NCBI RefSeq assembly: GCF_025144145.1
Contig: NZ_CP083546.1
Coordinates: 199,001 to 263,000, forward strand
Reading direction: 5' to 3'
Source: Leisingera sp. M658
GTDB lineage: Bacteria > Pseudomonadota > Alphaproteobacteria > Rhodobacterales > Rhodobacteraceae
Length of the DNA: 64,000 nucleotides
Shown here: one piece after another, positions 53,985 to 62,672 of the stretch
How the letters are laid out: every line of letters starts with the position of its first letter
How positions within the stretch are numbered: the stretch's first letter is position 1
Program-made: the position numbers and the translations under genes
Notes under the pieces: model-generated
What the model saw: only the letters and a program-made list of their open reading frames with translations
The model's database searches: none
What the model was told of the DNA's origin: nothing

Positions 53985-54365
53985 ATGATTTCTTCGGTTT
54001 CCATGGTGGCCCTTGGCGGCGCAATCGGGGCGGTGTGCCGCTATCTGGCCGGGCTGGGCATCATCCGGGTTCTGGGGCACCATGACTTTCCGGTGGCGGT
54101 GATCACCGTGAATGTGATCGGTTCCTTCCTGATGGGGATGTTTGTGGTTGCTGCGGCGATGCGCGGGCTGACCCACCTCAGCCCCTTGGTGATGACCGGG
54201 CTTCTGGGCGGGTTCACCACCTTCTCGGCGTTCTCCTTGGAGACCGCCAACCTGATCGAGCGCGGCGCCTTCGGGCAGGCCGCACTTTATGTTGTTCTGT
54301 CCGTTGGATTGTCCGTGGGCGGTTTGTTTCTGGGCCTGATGGCCGCAAGAGGAGTGTTCGCATGA
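53985..54365 (+). CDS. crcB: Fluoride efflux channel CrcB/Fluc
   Basis: 126 residues from the ATG at 53985; the longer frame to 53859 is rejected because CrcB begins near MISSVSMVALGGAIGAVCRY. Four transmembrane helices; TVNVIGSFLMG (with the pore-lining Asn) and GLLGGFTTFSAFSLET are the signature segments. It dimerises to export fluoride. No fluoride riboswitch was recognised upstream; a TTGACA at 53950 has only a poor -10. It overlaps the next gene by ATGA. Confidence 0.95.
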   Translation: MISSVSMVALGGAIGAVCRYLAGLGIIRVLGHHDFPVAVITVNVIGSFLMGMFVVAAAMRGLTHLSPLVMTGLLGGFTTFSAFSLETANLIERGAFGQAALYVVLSVGLSVGGLFLGLMAARGVFA

Positions 54366-55408
54366 GCGGCGTTCAGATGATTACCGTCAGCGAAGACGAT
54401 GGCGGCCAGCGCATTGACCGCTGGCTGCGGCGGCTGTTTCCGCATGTGAACCAGGGCCGCATCGAAAAGATGTGCCGCAAGGGCGAGCTGCGGCTGGACG
54501 GCGGGCGCGTCAAGGCCAATACACGGGTTGAGACCGGGCAGGTGGTGCGGGTGCCGCCGCTGGCGGACAGCGATCTGAAACCTGCCGCGCCGCGCGAGAT
54601 GAAGATCTCGGATGCTGATGCCAGGATGATCCAGGATTGCGTGATTTACCGGGACGACGATGTGATCGTGCTGAACAAGCCTGCGGGCCTGGCGGTGCAG
54701 GGCGGCTCTGGCACCACTAAACATGTGGACGGGCTGGCGGAAGCGCTGAAGTTCGGGCTGGAGGACAAGCCAAAGCTGGTGCACCGGATCGACAAGGATA
54801 CCTCCGGCATTCTGGTGCTGGCGCGCAACCGCAAGGCAGCACAGGGGCTGACCGCCGCCTTCCGCCACAAGAACACCCGCAAGATCTATTGGGCCTTGGT
54901 GGCCGGCGTGCCGACGCCGTACCTGGGCGAGATCAAGAACGGGCTGGTGAAGGCGCCGGGCCACGGCAAGAGCGGTGAAGGCGAGAAGATGATCAACGTG
55001 CATCCGCAGGACATCGACGAGACATATGGCGCCAAGCGGGCGCATACGCTTTATGCCACGCTCTACCGTGTCGCCAGCCGCGCGGCCTGGGTGGCGATGG
55101 AGCCCATTACGGGGCGCACCCATCAGCTGCGGGCGCATATGTCGGGCATGGGCCATCCGATTGCCGGGGATGGCAAATACGGCGGCTCGGGGCAGGAGAA
55201 CCTGGGCGACGGCTGGGGCGCGCAGTTTGGCGGCGTGATCTCGAAGAAACTGCATCTGCACGCCCGCCGCATGGTGTTCGAACATCCGGTGACCCACAAG
55301 AATGTCTCGGTTGTGGCGCCTTTGCCTGATCACATGAAAGAGAGCTGGGACACCTTCGGCTGGAGCGAGGATCTGGCGGCGGATGACCCGTTTGAGGATC
55401 TGAAGTGA
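54362..55408 (+). CDS. rluC: RluA-family pseudouridine synthase (RluC-like)
   Basis: 348 residues. An N-terminal S4 RNA-binding domain (QRIDRWLRRLFPHVNQGRIE, then KMCRKGELRLDGGRVKANTR) precedes the catalytic domain with HRIDKDTSGILVLARN (Asp144 is the catalytic residue) and GRTHQLRAHMSGMGHPIAGD. Such enzymes modify 23S rRNA uridines; RluC (positions 955/2504/2580) is the best guess, from the S4 domain and length, but RluD cannot be ruled out. Coupled to crcB and to the next gene by overlaps. Confidence 0.9.
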   Translation: MSGVQMITVSEDDGGQRIDRWLRRLFPHVNQGRIEKMCRKGELRLDGGRVKANTRVETGQVVRVPPLADSDLKPAAPREMKISDADARMIQDCVIYRDDDVIVLNKPAGLAVQGGSGTTKHVDGLAEALKFGLEDKPKLVHRIDKDTSGILVLARNRKAAQGLTAAFRHKNTRKIYWALVAGVPTPYLGEIKNGLVKAPGHGKSGEGEKMINVHPQDIDETYGAKRAHTLYATLYRVASRAAWVAMEPITGRTHQLRAHMSGMGHPIAGDGKYGGSGQENLGDGWGAQFGGVISKKLHLHARRMVFEHPVTHKNVSVVAPLPDHMKESWDTFGWSEDLAADDPFEDLK

Positions 55409-56073
55409 GTTCACCGCTGCGGCTGATCCTGTTTGATGTGGATGGCACCCTGGCGGACAGCCAAGGCGCGATCACCGGTGCGATGGCCGAAGCCTTTGAC
55501 GGTGTTGGCCTGCCAGTGCCGCCGCGCGCGGCAATCCTGTCGATTGTCGGCCTGTCGCTGCCCTTGGCGATGAAGGAGCTGGCGCCGGACCAGGATACCG
55601 TAACGGTTGACGCGCTGGTGGAGGGGTACAAATCCTCTTACATGCTGGCGCGGCAAGCTGCCGGGGCTGCGCATTCGCCGCTTTATCCCGGTGCGCGCGA
55701 AGCGCTGGCGGAGTTGAACGCAATTCCGGAATACCTGCTGGGGGTCGCCACTGGTAAATCCCAGCGTGGGGTGGACGCCTTGATCGCAGCGCATGGGCTG
55801 GAGTGTTTCGTGACCCGGCAAGTGGCTGACCATCACCCGTCCAAGCCGCACCCGTCGATGGTACTGACGGCGATGGCGGAGACCGGGGTGGACCGTGCCA
55901 GCACCGTGATGATCGGCGACACGCGGTTCGACATTGAAATGGGGCGCGCAGCGGGGGTCACCACCATCGCCGTGCCTTGGGGATACCACCCGGCAGAGAC
56001 ATTGGGCGCCGACTACCTGATCCGCGATTTCGCGGAGCTGCGCCCGCTGCTGGCAGAGATTTGGAAGGTGTAA
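55405..56073 (+). CDS. HAD-superfamily hydrolase (phosphoglycolate phosphatase-like)
   Basis: 222 residues with a GTG start overlapping the rluC stop. Motif I FDVDGTLADS (nucleophile Asp11, Asp13), a helical cap, VATGKSQRGV (motif II), KPHPSMV (motif III Lys) and VMIGDTRFDIEMGRAAGV (motif IV) make a complete class IA HAD phosphatase. Related proteins remove phosphoglycolate or other small phosphates; the substrate is unknown. atp12 follows after 3 bases. Confidence 0.9.
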   Translation: MSSPLRLILFDVDGTLADSQGAITGAMAEAFDGVGLPVPPRAAILSIVGLSLPLAMKELAPDQDTVTVDALVEGYKSSYMLARQAAGAAHSPLYPGAREALAELNAIPEYLLGVATGKSQRGVDALIAAHGLECFVTRQVADHHPSKPHPSMVLTAMAETGVDRASTVMIGDTRFDIEMGRAAGVTTIAVPWGYHPAETLGADYLIRDFAELRPLLAEIWKV

Positions 56074-56076
56074 GAG

Positions 56077-56781
56077 ATGAGCGGCTGGGCACAGAAACGG
56101 TTCTGGAAAGACGTCTCGGTTATGCAGACCGAAAACGGGTTTGCGGTGGAGCTTGACGGGCGCCGGGTGAAAACGCCGGCCAAGGCGCCGCTGGCGGTGC
56201 CGACCCGGGCCATGGGAAACGCCATCGCCGCGGAATGGGACGCGCAGACCGAATCAGTAGACCCCGGAACCATGCCTTGTACCCGGTCTGCCAATGCCGC
56301 GATTGACAAGGTGACACATCAGCACAGCGAAGTTGCGGCGATGCTGGCTGAATATGGCGATTCCGACCTGCTGTGCTACCGCGCCGACGCGCCGGTTGAG
56401 TTGACGTTGCGTCAGGCGCAGGAATGGGACCCGGCGCTGGACTGGGCAGCAGGGGCACTGGGCGTGCAGCTGCAGCCGCGCACCGGCATTCTGCACCAGC
56501 CGCAGGAGACCGCGGCGCTGGCGGTGCTGGCGGAAAAGGTGCATGCGATGACACCGTTCCAGCTGGCGGCTTTCCATGATTTGGTAGGGATTTCCGGCTC
56601 TTTGATCCTTGGCTTTGCTGCTGCGCAGGGCTGGCGGAGTGCTGATGAGATCTGGCAACTGTCGCGTCTGGATGAGCGCTGGCAGGCAGAGCAATGGGGT
56701 GTCGACGAGGACGCCCAGGCTGCGGCGGAGGTGAAGCGGCAGGAATTTCTGCACGCCAAACGGTTTTACGATTTCTCCTGA
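56077..56781 (+). CDS. ATP12-family F1-ATPase assembly chaperone
   Basis: 234 residues. FAVELDGRRVKTPAKAPLAV, IAAEWDAQTESVDPGTMPCT, DLLCYRADAPVELTLRQAQE and WDPALDWAAG are the ATP12 signature, a chaperone for the F1 alpha subunit known from mitochondria and alphaproteobacteria. Probably soluble and cytoplasmic. It is the last gene of the htrA-rarA-crcB-rluC-HAD-atp12 string; the atp operon itself is not in the window. Confidence 0.93.
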   Translation: MSGWAQKRFWKDVSVMQTENGFAVELDGRRVKTPAKAPLAVPTRAMGNAIAAEWDAQTESVDPGTMPCTRSANAAIDKVTHQHSEVAAMLAEYGDSDLLCYRADAPVELTLRQAQEWDPALDWAAGALGVQLQPRTGILHQPQETAALAVLAEKVHAMTPFQLAAFHDLVGISGSLILGFAAAQGWRSADEIWQLSRLDERWQAEQWGVDEDAQAAAEVKRQEFLHAKRFYDFS

Positions 56782-56982
56782 GAGAACAGAAAATTACCGA
56801 ATGACCCCGTGCGGCGTAGATAAATTTACTCATGGGCAATCTGTGCGTATGCCGCGCATCGAATTTCCTGATCCCACCCTTGACGTTTGTTGATGAATGC
56901 GCCCACACTTGGGCGCGAAAAAGGGGTAAACCCTTCTTCAGTCTCAATTCCGGCGGGGGATCGCCGGTTAATAAGAACCGCT

Positions 56983-57016
56983 GAATGGCGGGCTATTCCG
57001 CCGAATGGCGGGCTAT
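56983..57016. repeat. Short tandem repeat before aapJ
   Basis: GAATGGCGGGCTAT occurs twice, 20 bases apart, directly ahead of the aapJ ribosome-binding site. It may be a recent slip duplication in the leader. Confidence 0.7.
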
Positions 57017-57031
57017 CAGGAAGAGGTAAAA

Positions 57032-58048
57032 ATGAAAAAATCCGTACTTTTGGGCGCAATGGCTTTTGCCGGTCTTGCGGCTGGCGCCGCTTCTGCCGGA
57101 ACGCTGGACGATGTTAAGGCGCGCGGCAAGCTGAACTGCGGCGTCACCGTCGGCCTGGTCGGCTTTGCGGCTCCGAATGCAAACGGGGAATGGGAAGGTT
57201 TCGACGTTGCCGTGTGCCGGGCTGTGGCTGCAGCTGTGCTGGGCGACTCGACTGCTGTTGAATTCGTGCCGACCACCGGCAAGACCCGCTTTACCGCGCT
57301 GGCGTCCGGCGAGATTGACGTGCTGGCCCGCAACACAACCTGGACCTTCAGCCGCGATGTCGACCTGAAGTTCGAATTCACCGGCGTCAACTATTATGAC
57401 GGCCAGGGCTTCATGGTCCCGAAAGAGCTGGGCGTGTCCTCGGCCAAGGAACTGGACGGCGCCACCGTCTGCATCCAGACCGGCACCACCACCGAGCTGA
57501 ACCTGGCGGACTTCTTCCGCTCCAACAACATCTCTTACGAGCCGGTTCCGATCGAAACCAACGCCGAAGCGCAGCAGCAGTATCTGGCTGGCGCCTGCGA
57601 CGTATACACCACCGACGCCTCCGGTCTGGCTGCAACCCGTGCCACCTTTGATGATCCGGGCGCGCATGTGCTGCTGCCGGAAATCATCTCCAAGGAGCCG
57701 CTGGGCCCGCTGGTCCGCCACGGCGACCACGAGTGGGGCGACGTTGTCCGCTGGACCCTGAACTCGCTGATCGCAGCTGAAGAGCTGGGCATCACATCGG
57801 CCAACCTGAGCGAAATGTCCGCCGGCACCGAGAACCCGGAAATCAACCGCCTGCTGGGCAGCGAAGGCACCCTGGGCGAGATGCTCGGCCTGGACGCCGC
57901 CTGGGCCCAGAAGGCAATCGCCTCGCAGGGGAACTACGGTGAAATCTTTGCCAAGAACATCGGTGAAGACACCCCGGTCGGCCTGGCCCGCGGCCTGAAC
58001 GCACAGTGGACCGAAGGCGGCCTGCTGTACGCACCGCCGTTCCGCTAA
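57032..58048 (+). CDS. aapJ: General L-amino acid ABC transporter, substrate-binding protein
   Basis: 338 residues from the ATG at 57032, behind AGGAAGAGG. A signal peptide (MKKSVLLGAMAFAGLAAGAA, cut near SA/GT at residue 22) sends it to the periplasm. The mature protein is a family 3 solute-binding protein: LDDVKARGKLNCGVTVGLVG, GFDVAVCRAVAAAVLGD and RNTTWTFSRDVDLKFEFTG are characteristic of AapJ/BztA, which bind Glu, Gln, Asp and other L-amino acids. The upstream gap (56782-57031) has an AT-richer leader with a TTGACG at 56880 but no clear -10. Confidence 0.95.
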   Translation: MKKSVLLGAMAFAGLAAGAASAGTLDDVKARGKLNCGVTVGLVGFAAPNANGEWEGFDVAVCRAVAAAVLGDSTAVEFVPTTGKTRFTALASGEIDVLARNTTWTFSRDVDLKFEFTGVNYYDGQGFMVPKELGVSSAKELDGATVCIQTGTTTELNLADFFRSNNISYEPVPIETNAEAQQQYLAGACDVYTTDASGLAATRATFDDPGAHVLLPEIISKEPLGPLVRHGDHEWGDVVRWTLNSLIAAEELGITSANLSEMSAGTENPEINRLLGSEGTLGEMLGLDAAWAQKAIASQGNYGEIFAKNIGEDTPVGLARGLNAQWTEGGLLYAPPFR

Positions 58049-58060
58049 ACAGACCATCGG

Positions 58061-58091
58061 AAAGGGCGCGGGAGTTTCCTGCGCCCTTTTC
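58061..58091 (+). terminator. Partial terminator between aapJ and aapQ
   Basis: AAAGGGCGC...GCGCCCTTTT with a short loop. A hairpin after the binding-protein gene is common in ABC operons and keeps the periplasmic protein in excess of the membrane subunits. Confidence 0.7.
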
Positions 58092-58175
58092 CTATCAGAA
58101 AATAAGCTCCGGAGCGCTGCGGAGCGGGGACAACCCCGCCAGGACAGACTGCCGGAGCCCAGGGGATCACACTAT

Positions 58176-59444
58176 ATGTCAACGTTAACTGACCCTCCAA
58201 AGGAGCAGTTCCGGCTGTCTATGCTCCTTTATGACACCCGTTACCGGTCGGGGACCATCCAGGTCATCGCCATGTTCGGGTTCATGCTTTTGGCAGCCTG
58301 GCTTATCAACAACACAATGAGCAACCTGGCGGCGCAGGATAAGGCTTTCGACTTCGGTTTCTTCACCGAACCGGCCGGCTATGATATCAACCAGCGCCTG
58401 CTGGAGTACACTTCGCGCGACAGCCATTTGCGGGCCGCGCTGATGGGGCTTCTGAATACGCTGGTTGTTGCGTTTCTGGGCTGTGTCACGGCCACCATCC
58501 TGGGTGTGATCATCGGCGTTCTGCGGCTGTCGTCGAACTGGCTGGTGGCGCGTCTGATGACGATCTACGTCGAGCTGTTCCGCAACGTGCCGGTGCTGTT
58601 GTGGATCGTTTTTGTGATGGCGATCCTGATCGAAACCCTGCCGGCGCCACGGGCGTTCCGGGGTGAAAATCCCGAAGCCACGCTCAGCCTGATGGACAGC
58701 GTTGCCGTGACCAACCGGGGTGTCTATATCCCCGAGCCGTTGTTCTCGCGTTCGCTGGGCGATGCGCATCTGTTTGGCGATGCCTCGCTGCGGTTTGACG
58801 TCAGCCTGGACCTGATTGCCATTCTGGCTGTGCTGGGCCTCAGCCTGTTTGCGTCGATCAAGATCCGCCGGCGTGCGGACCGCATCCAGGAAGCCACCGG
58901 CGACCGCCCGGTGACCTGGCATGTGCGCACCGCCGTGGTGGTGGTGCCGATGGTGATCCTGCTGGCTGTGCTGGGTTTTCACCTGGGATACCCTGAGCTG
59001 AAGGGCTTTAACTTTCAGGGCGGCACCCACATGCGCAACTCGCTGATCGCGTTGTGGCTGGCGCTGTCGCTGTACACTGCCGCCTTCATCGCGGAAATCG
59101 TGCGCGCCGGGATCATGGCGATCTCCAAGGGCCAGACCGAAGCCGCCGAGGCCCTGGGCCTGCGCTCCAACAAGATCATGTCGCTGGTGGTTCTGCCGCA
59201 AGCGCTGCGGGTGATCATCCCGCCGCTGATCTCCAACTATCTGAACCTGACCAAGAACTCGTCGCTGGCGATTGCCGTGGGTTACATGGACATCACCGGC
59301 ACCCTGGGCGGCATCACCATGAACCAGACAGGGCGCGAGCTGGAATGCGTTCTGTTGCTGATGGTGGTGTATCTGGCGATCTCGCTGACCATTTCCGGGG
59401 TCATGAACTGGTACAACGAAGCCGTGAAGCTGAAGGAGCGCTGA
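58176..59444 (+). CDS. aapQ: General L-amino acid ABC transporter, permease 1
   Basis: 422 residues; a long N-terminal part with a first TM helix (about 27-47) and a large loop, then the HisM-type permease core. The EAA loop is AEIVRAGIMAISKGQTEAAE followed by ALGLRSNKIM, which docks onto AapP. The long extra segment between TM helices (about 150-270) is typical of AapQ/BztB. Equivalent to bztB in Rhodobacter capsulatus. aapM starts 1 base after the stop. Confidence 0.95.
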   Translation: MSTLTDPPKEQFRLSMLLYDTRYRSGTIQVIAMFGFMLLAAWLINNTMSNLAAQDKAFDFGFFTEPAGYDINQRLLEYTSRDSHLRAALMGLLNTLVVAFLGCVTATILGVIIGVLRLSSNWLVARLMTIYVELFRNVPVLLWIVFVMAILIETLPAPRAFRGENPEATLSLMDSVAVTNRGVYIPEPLFSRSLGDAHLFGDASLRFDVSLDLIAILAVLGLSLFASIKIRRRADRIQEATGDRPVTWHVRTAVVVVPMVILLAVLGFHLGYPELKGFNFQGGTHMRNSLIALWLALSLYTAAFIAEIVRAGIMAISKGQTEAAEALGLRSNKIMSLVVLPQALRVIIPPLISNYLNLTKNSSLAIAVGYMDITGTLGGITMNQTGRELECVLLLMVVYLAISLTISGVMNWYNEAVKLKER

Positions 59445-59445
59445 G

Positions 59446-60750
59446 ATGTCTGATATCGGATTTGTCCGCACCGAAATGCTTCCCGAGCAGGATCCGCCCG
59501 CCTCTGAGGTCGGGGTGATCGGCTGGGCGCGGCATAACCTGTTTTCCAACTGGTTCAACTCGATCCTGACCATCGCGTCCCTTGCTGCGGTCTATTTCGT
59601 GCTGGCCGCCATTGTTCCCTGGATCCTGTCGCCCACCTGGGATGGCACCTCGCTGTCCAATTGCCGTGAAACGCTGGCCGCAGCGGGCCATGGCGATGCC
59701 CATGGCGCCTGCTGGGGCGTGATCAAGGAACGCTGGGTCCAGCTGATCTTCGGCTTCTACCCAAGCCATCTGTACTGGCGCCCGGTTGCAGCATTTGTCC
59801 TGCTGGGCGCGGCGCTGGCGCCGGTGCTGTTCTCGGACCGGGTGCCGTCGAAACTGCTGATTTTTTCGGCGCTTTACCCGTTCATCTTCCCCTGGCTTTT
59901 GTGGGGCGGCACCATCTGGATGCCGATTGCCGCGCTGGCAGGTTTTGTCATCGGCGGGCTGGTCTACAAATTCGCAGCAGAAGCGCTGAGCACACTTTTG
60001 GGCGTGATCCTGGGCGTTGCCGCGGCTGTTATCTGGTGGACGCTGCTGGTGGCGCCGGTCACGGGGGCGCTGGATTCGATCCTGCCCGTCGGCATCGAAG
60101 CGGTGGAAAGCCGCAAGTTCGGCGGCTTCATGCTGTCGGTGACCATCGGTGTTGTGGCCATCGCCTGCTCCTTGCCGATCGGCATCGTTCTGGCGCTGGG
60201 CCGCCAGTCGGATCTGCTGATCGTCAAATACATCTGCGTGGGCTTTATCGAGTTCATCCGGGGTGTGCCGCTGATCACGCTGTTGTTTGTGGCTTCGACC
60301 CTGCTGAACATCTTCATGCCGCCGGGAACCAATTTCGACATCATCCTGCGGGTGCTGATCATGGTCACGCTGTTTGCTGCGGCCTATATGGCCGAAGTGA
60401 TCCGCGGCGGCCTGGCAGCCTTGCCCCGCGGCCAGTATGAGGGCGCCGATTCACTCGGCCTCAACTACTGGCAGGCGCAGCGGCTGATCATTATGCCGCA
60501 AGCGCTGAAGATCTCGATCCCCGGCATTGTTTCGACCTTCATCGGGGTGTTCAAGGACACCACGCTGGTCTCGATCATCGGGCTTCTGGACCCTCTGGGC
60601 CTGTCGAACGCCATTCGCGCGGACTCCAACTGGAACGGCATCGTCTGGGAACTTTACGGCTTTATCGCCCTGTTGTTCTTCGTCTTCTGCTTCTCCATGT
60701 CCCGCTATTCCATGTATCTGGAGCGCAAGCTTCAGACTGGCCACCGTTAA
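59446..60750 (+). CDS. aapM: General L-amino acid ABC transporter, permease 2
   Basis: 434 residues. An N-terminal membrane region (several helices between about 35 and 215) precedes the permease core with AEVIRGGLAALPRGQYEGAD and SLGLNYWQAQRLIIMPQALK (EAA loop). It matches AapM/BztC in length and order. It forms the membrane heterodimer with AapQ. aapP follows after 12 bases with its own AAGGAG ribosome-binding site. Confidence 0.95.
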   Translation: MSDIGFVRTEMLPEQDPPASEVGVIGWARHNLFSNWFNSILTIASLAAVYFVLAAIVPWILSPTWDGTSLSNCRETLAAAGHGDAHGACWGVIKERWVQLIFGFYPSHLYWRPVAAFVLLGAALAPVLFSDRVPSKLLIFSALYPFIFPWLLWGGTIWMPIAALAGFVIGGLVYKFAAEALSTLLGVILGVAAAVIWWTLLVAPVTGALDSILPVGIEAVESRKFGGFMLSVTIGVVAIACSLPIGIVLALGRQSDLLIVKYICVGFIEFIRGVPLITLLFVASTLLNIFMPPGTNFDIILRVLIMVTLFAAAYMAEVIRGGLAALPRGQYEGADSLGLNYWQAQRLIIMPQALKISIPGIVSTFIGVFKDTTLVSIIGLLDPLGLSNAIRADSNWNGIVWELYGFIALLFFVFCFSMSRYSMYLERKLQTGHR

Positions 60751-60762
60751 GGAGTTCAACAT

Positions 60763-61554
60763 ATGTCTGAACTTATGACCGACCGTCAAATCGACCGTTC
60801 CAAGATGCAGGTGAGCGATGAGGTCGCCATCGAAATCTCCAACATGAACAAGTGGTACGGGTCTTTTCACGTGCTGCGCGACATCAACCTGACGGTGAAC
60901 CAGGGCGAGCGTATTGTCATTGCCGGCCCGTCCGGCTCGGGTAAATCCACCCTGATCCGCTGTTTGAACGCCCTGGAAGAGCATCAGCAGGGCAGGATCG
61001 AGGTGGATGGCACCGTCTTGTCAAATGACCTTAAGAACATCGACAAGATCCGTTCCGAGGTTGGCATGGTGTTCCAGCACTTCAACCTGTTCCCGCATCT
61101 GACCATTCTGGAAAATTGCACCCTGGCGCCGATCTGGGTCCGCAAGACGCCCAAGAAAGAGGCTGAAGAGCGGGCGATGCATTTCCTGGAGAAGGTGAAG
61201 ATCCCGGAGCAGGCCGACAAATACCCCGGTCAGCTGTCGGGCGGCCAGCAGCAGCGTGTGGCGATTGCGCGCTCGCTTTGCATGATGCCGCGCATCATGC
61301 TGTTCGATGAGCCGACCTCGGCGCTGGACCCGGAGATGATCAAGGAGGTGCTCGACACCATGATCGAGCTGGCCGAAGAAGGCATGACCATGCTCTGCGT
61401 GACCCATGAGATGGGCTTTGCCCGTCAGGTGGCGAACCGGGTGATCTTTATGGACGCAGGTCAGATTGTGGAGCAGAACGAGCCGGAAGAATTCTTCAAC
61501 AACCCGAAGAGCGAACGCACCAAACTGTTCCTCAGCCAGATCCTGGGCCACTAA
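60763..61554 (+). CDS. aapP: General L-amino acid ABC transporter, ATP-binding protein
   Basis: 263 residues. Walker [10 protein letters not shown] (55-63), Q-loop Gln105, signature LSGGQQQR (158-165), Walker [15 protein letters not shown] (178-191) and the switch His in [11 protein letters not shown]. The N-terminus has an extra about 20 residues common in AapP/BztD. It powers AapJQM-mediated uptake of L-amino acids. A terminator closes the operon 21 bases after the stop. Confidence 0.97.
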   Translation: MSELMTDRQIDRSKMQVSDEVAIEISNMNKWYGSFHVLRDINLTVNQGERIVIAGPSGSGKSTLIRCLNALEEHQQGRIEVDGTVLSNDLKNIDKIRSEVGMVFQHFNLFPHLTILENCTLAPIWVRKTPKKEAEERAMHFLEKVKIPEQADKYPGQLSGGQQQRVAIARSLCMMPRIMLFDEPTSALDPEMIKEVLDTMIELAEEGMTMLCVTHEMGFARQVANRVIFMDAGQIVEQNEPEEFFNNPKSERTKLFLSQILGH

Positions 61555-61575
61555 GGCGCCAGTACCGTGACACAG

Positions 61576-61603
61576 AAAGGCCGGGCGTTTGCCCGGCCTT
61601 TTT
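61576..61603 (+). terminator. Terminator of the aap operon
   Basis: AAAGGCCGGGC-GTTT-GCCCGGCC then TTTTT. Confidence 0.93.
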
Positions 61604-61622
61604 CTCGTTCAGGGTTCCATTG

Positions 61623-62075
61623 TCAGGAGTGGCTTGCGAACACCTCTGTTGTGCCATCACCCAGGATCAGCAGGGTATCGAATGCCTCCCGCTCTCCGTC
61701 CATTTCCATCCCCGGCGAGCCGATCGGCATCCCCGGCACGGTCAGCCCCAGCGCCGCAGGCTGTTCTGCCAGCAGCCGCTGGATGTCGCTGGCCGGCACA
61801 TGGCCTTCGATCACATAAGGCCCGGCCATCGCGGTGTGGCAGGAGGCCAGATCGCCGGTGACGCCGAGCCGTTCTTTCATCGCCCACAGGTTCTCGTCCG
61901 CTACATTGCGCACCTCGGTCGTGAAACCGGCAGCGGCCAGGTGATCGGCCCAGGCTGTGCAGCACCCGCAGGAGGGCGACTTCATGATGCGTATGGTCTC
62001 CGCTGCGATGGCAAATCCCGGCAGGGCGGTGAGAGGGAGGGCGGCTGCGGCCAGCAGCAGGGTACGGCGGTGCAT
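61623..62075 (-). CDS. DUF411 family protein, probable periplasmic metal-binding protein
   Basis: 150 residues with a signal peptide (MHRRTLLLAAAALPLTALPG, then FAIA). The mature part has IRIMKSPSCGCCTAWADHLA (Cys36, 38, 39) and ASCHTAMAGPYVIEGHVPAS, the DUF411 signature; members are linked to copper handling, and Cys/His/Met residues (GMPIGSPGMEMDG) could bind the metal. No copper genes adjoin it here. It ends close to the aap terminator, which it meets tail to tail. Confidence 0.88.
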   Translation of the reverse strand: MHRRTLLLAAAALPLTALPGFAIAAETIRIMKSPSCGCCTAWADHLAAAGFTTEVRNVADENLWAMKERLGVTGDLASCHTAMAGPYVIEGHVPASDIQRLLAEQPAALGLTVPGMPIGSPGMEMDGEREAFDTLLILGDGTTEVFASHS

Positions 62076-62174
62076 GACGGTCTCCAGTCCGGTAATTGTC
62101 GTTTGGCAGCCTAGGCGCCGGGCCGCTGGGCGGCCAGAGGACTCCCGCGCGGGATGCGCTGCCTTGCCGCAGGG

Positions 62175-62672
62175 TTATTCGCCCAGCAGTTCGCGCGGAA
62201 CGGCGAAATCGACCGCCTTACCGCTGCTCCAGCTTAGATCCTTCCAGCTGCTGATGTCGAATTCCGCCACCAGCGTTGCGCCGGTTGGGTAATCGTCGAA
62301 CCGCGAATGATCCGGCGGGCTGGAGACGATCGAATGTGCAAAGGCGGCGATGCCGGGATTGTGCCCGATCAGCATGACCCGCGGCTGTTCCGCCTCAATC
62401 AGCACCTTGAACATCATTTCCGAATTGGCGTGATACAGACGTTCGGTGAACCGCGCAGGCACGCCCAGCTCCATCAGTTCGCAGGTTTCGCGGGTGCGTT
62501 GCGCAGACGATGAGATCACTTGATCCGGCACATATCCTTTGTCCCGCAACCAGGCGGCGATGGCCGGGGCAGACCGGCGTCCTCGTTTGTTCAGCGTTCG
62601 GGCGTGGTCGCTGGGGACATTGGCGTCCCAGGCGGATTTTGCATGGCGGGTCAGGATCAGGGTGCAGGTCAT
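62175..62672 (-). CDS. Histidine phosphatase family protein (SixA-like)
   Basis: 165 residues. LTRHAKSAWD (Arg9, His10, the phosphorylated residue), the second-half VMLIGHNPGIAAFAH and SSAQRTRETCEL give the histidine phosphatase fold of the short, SixA type. In E. coli SixA dephosphorylates phosphohistidine of the nitrogen phosphotransferase system; here only the family is certain. The start overlaps the stop of the Fe-S protein gene by ATGA, so the two are coupled. Confidence 0.88.
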   Translation of the reverse strand: MTCTLILTRHAKSAWDANVPSDHARTLNKRGRRSAPAIAAWLRDKGYVPDQVISSSAQRTRETCELMELGVPARFTERLYHANSEMMFKVLIEAEQPRVMLIGHNPGIAAFAHSIVSSPPDHSRFDDYPTGATLVAEFDISSWKDLSWSSGKAVDFAVPRELLGE

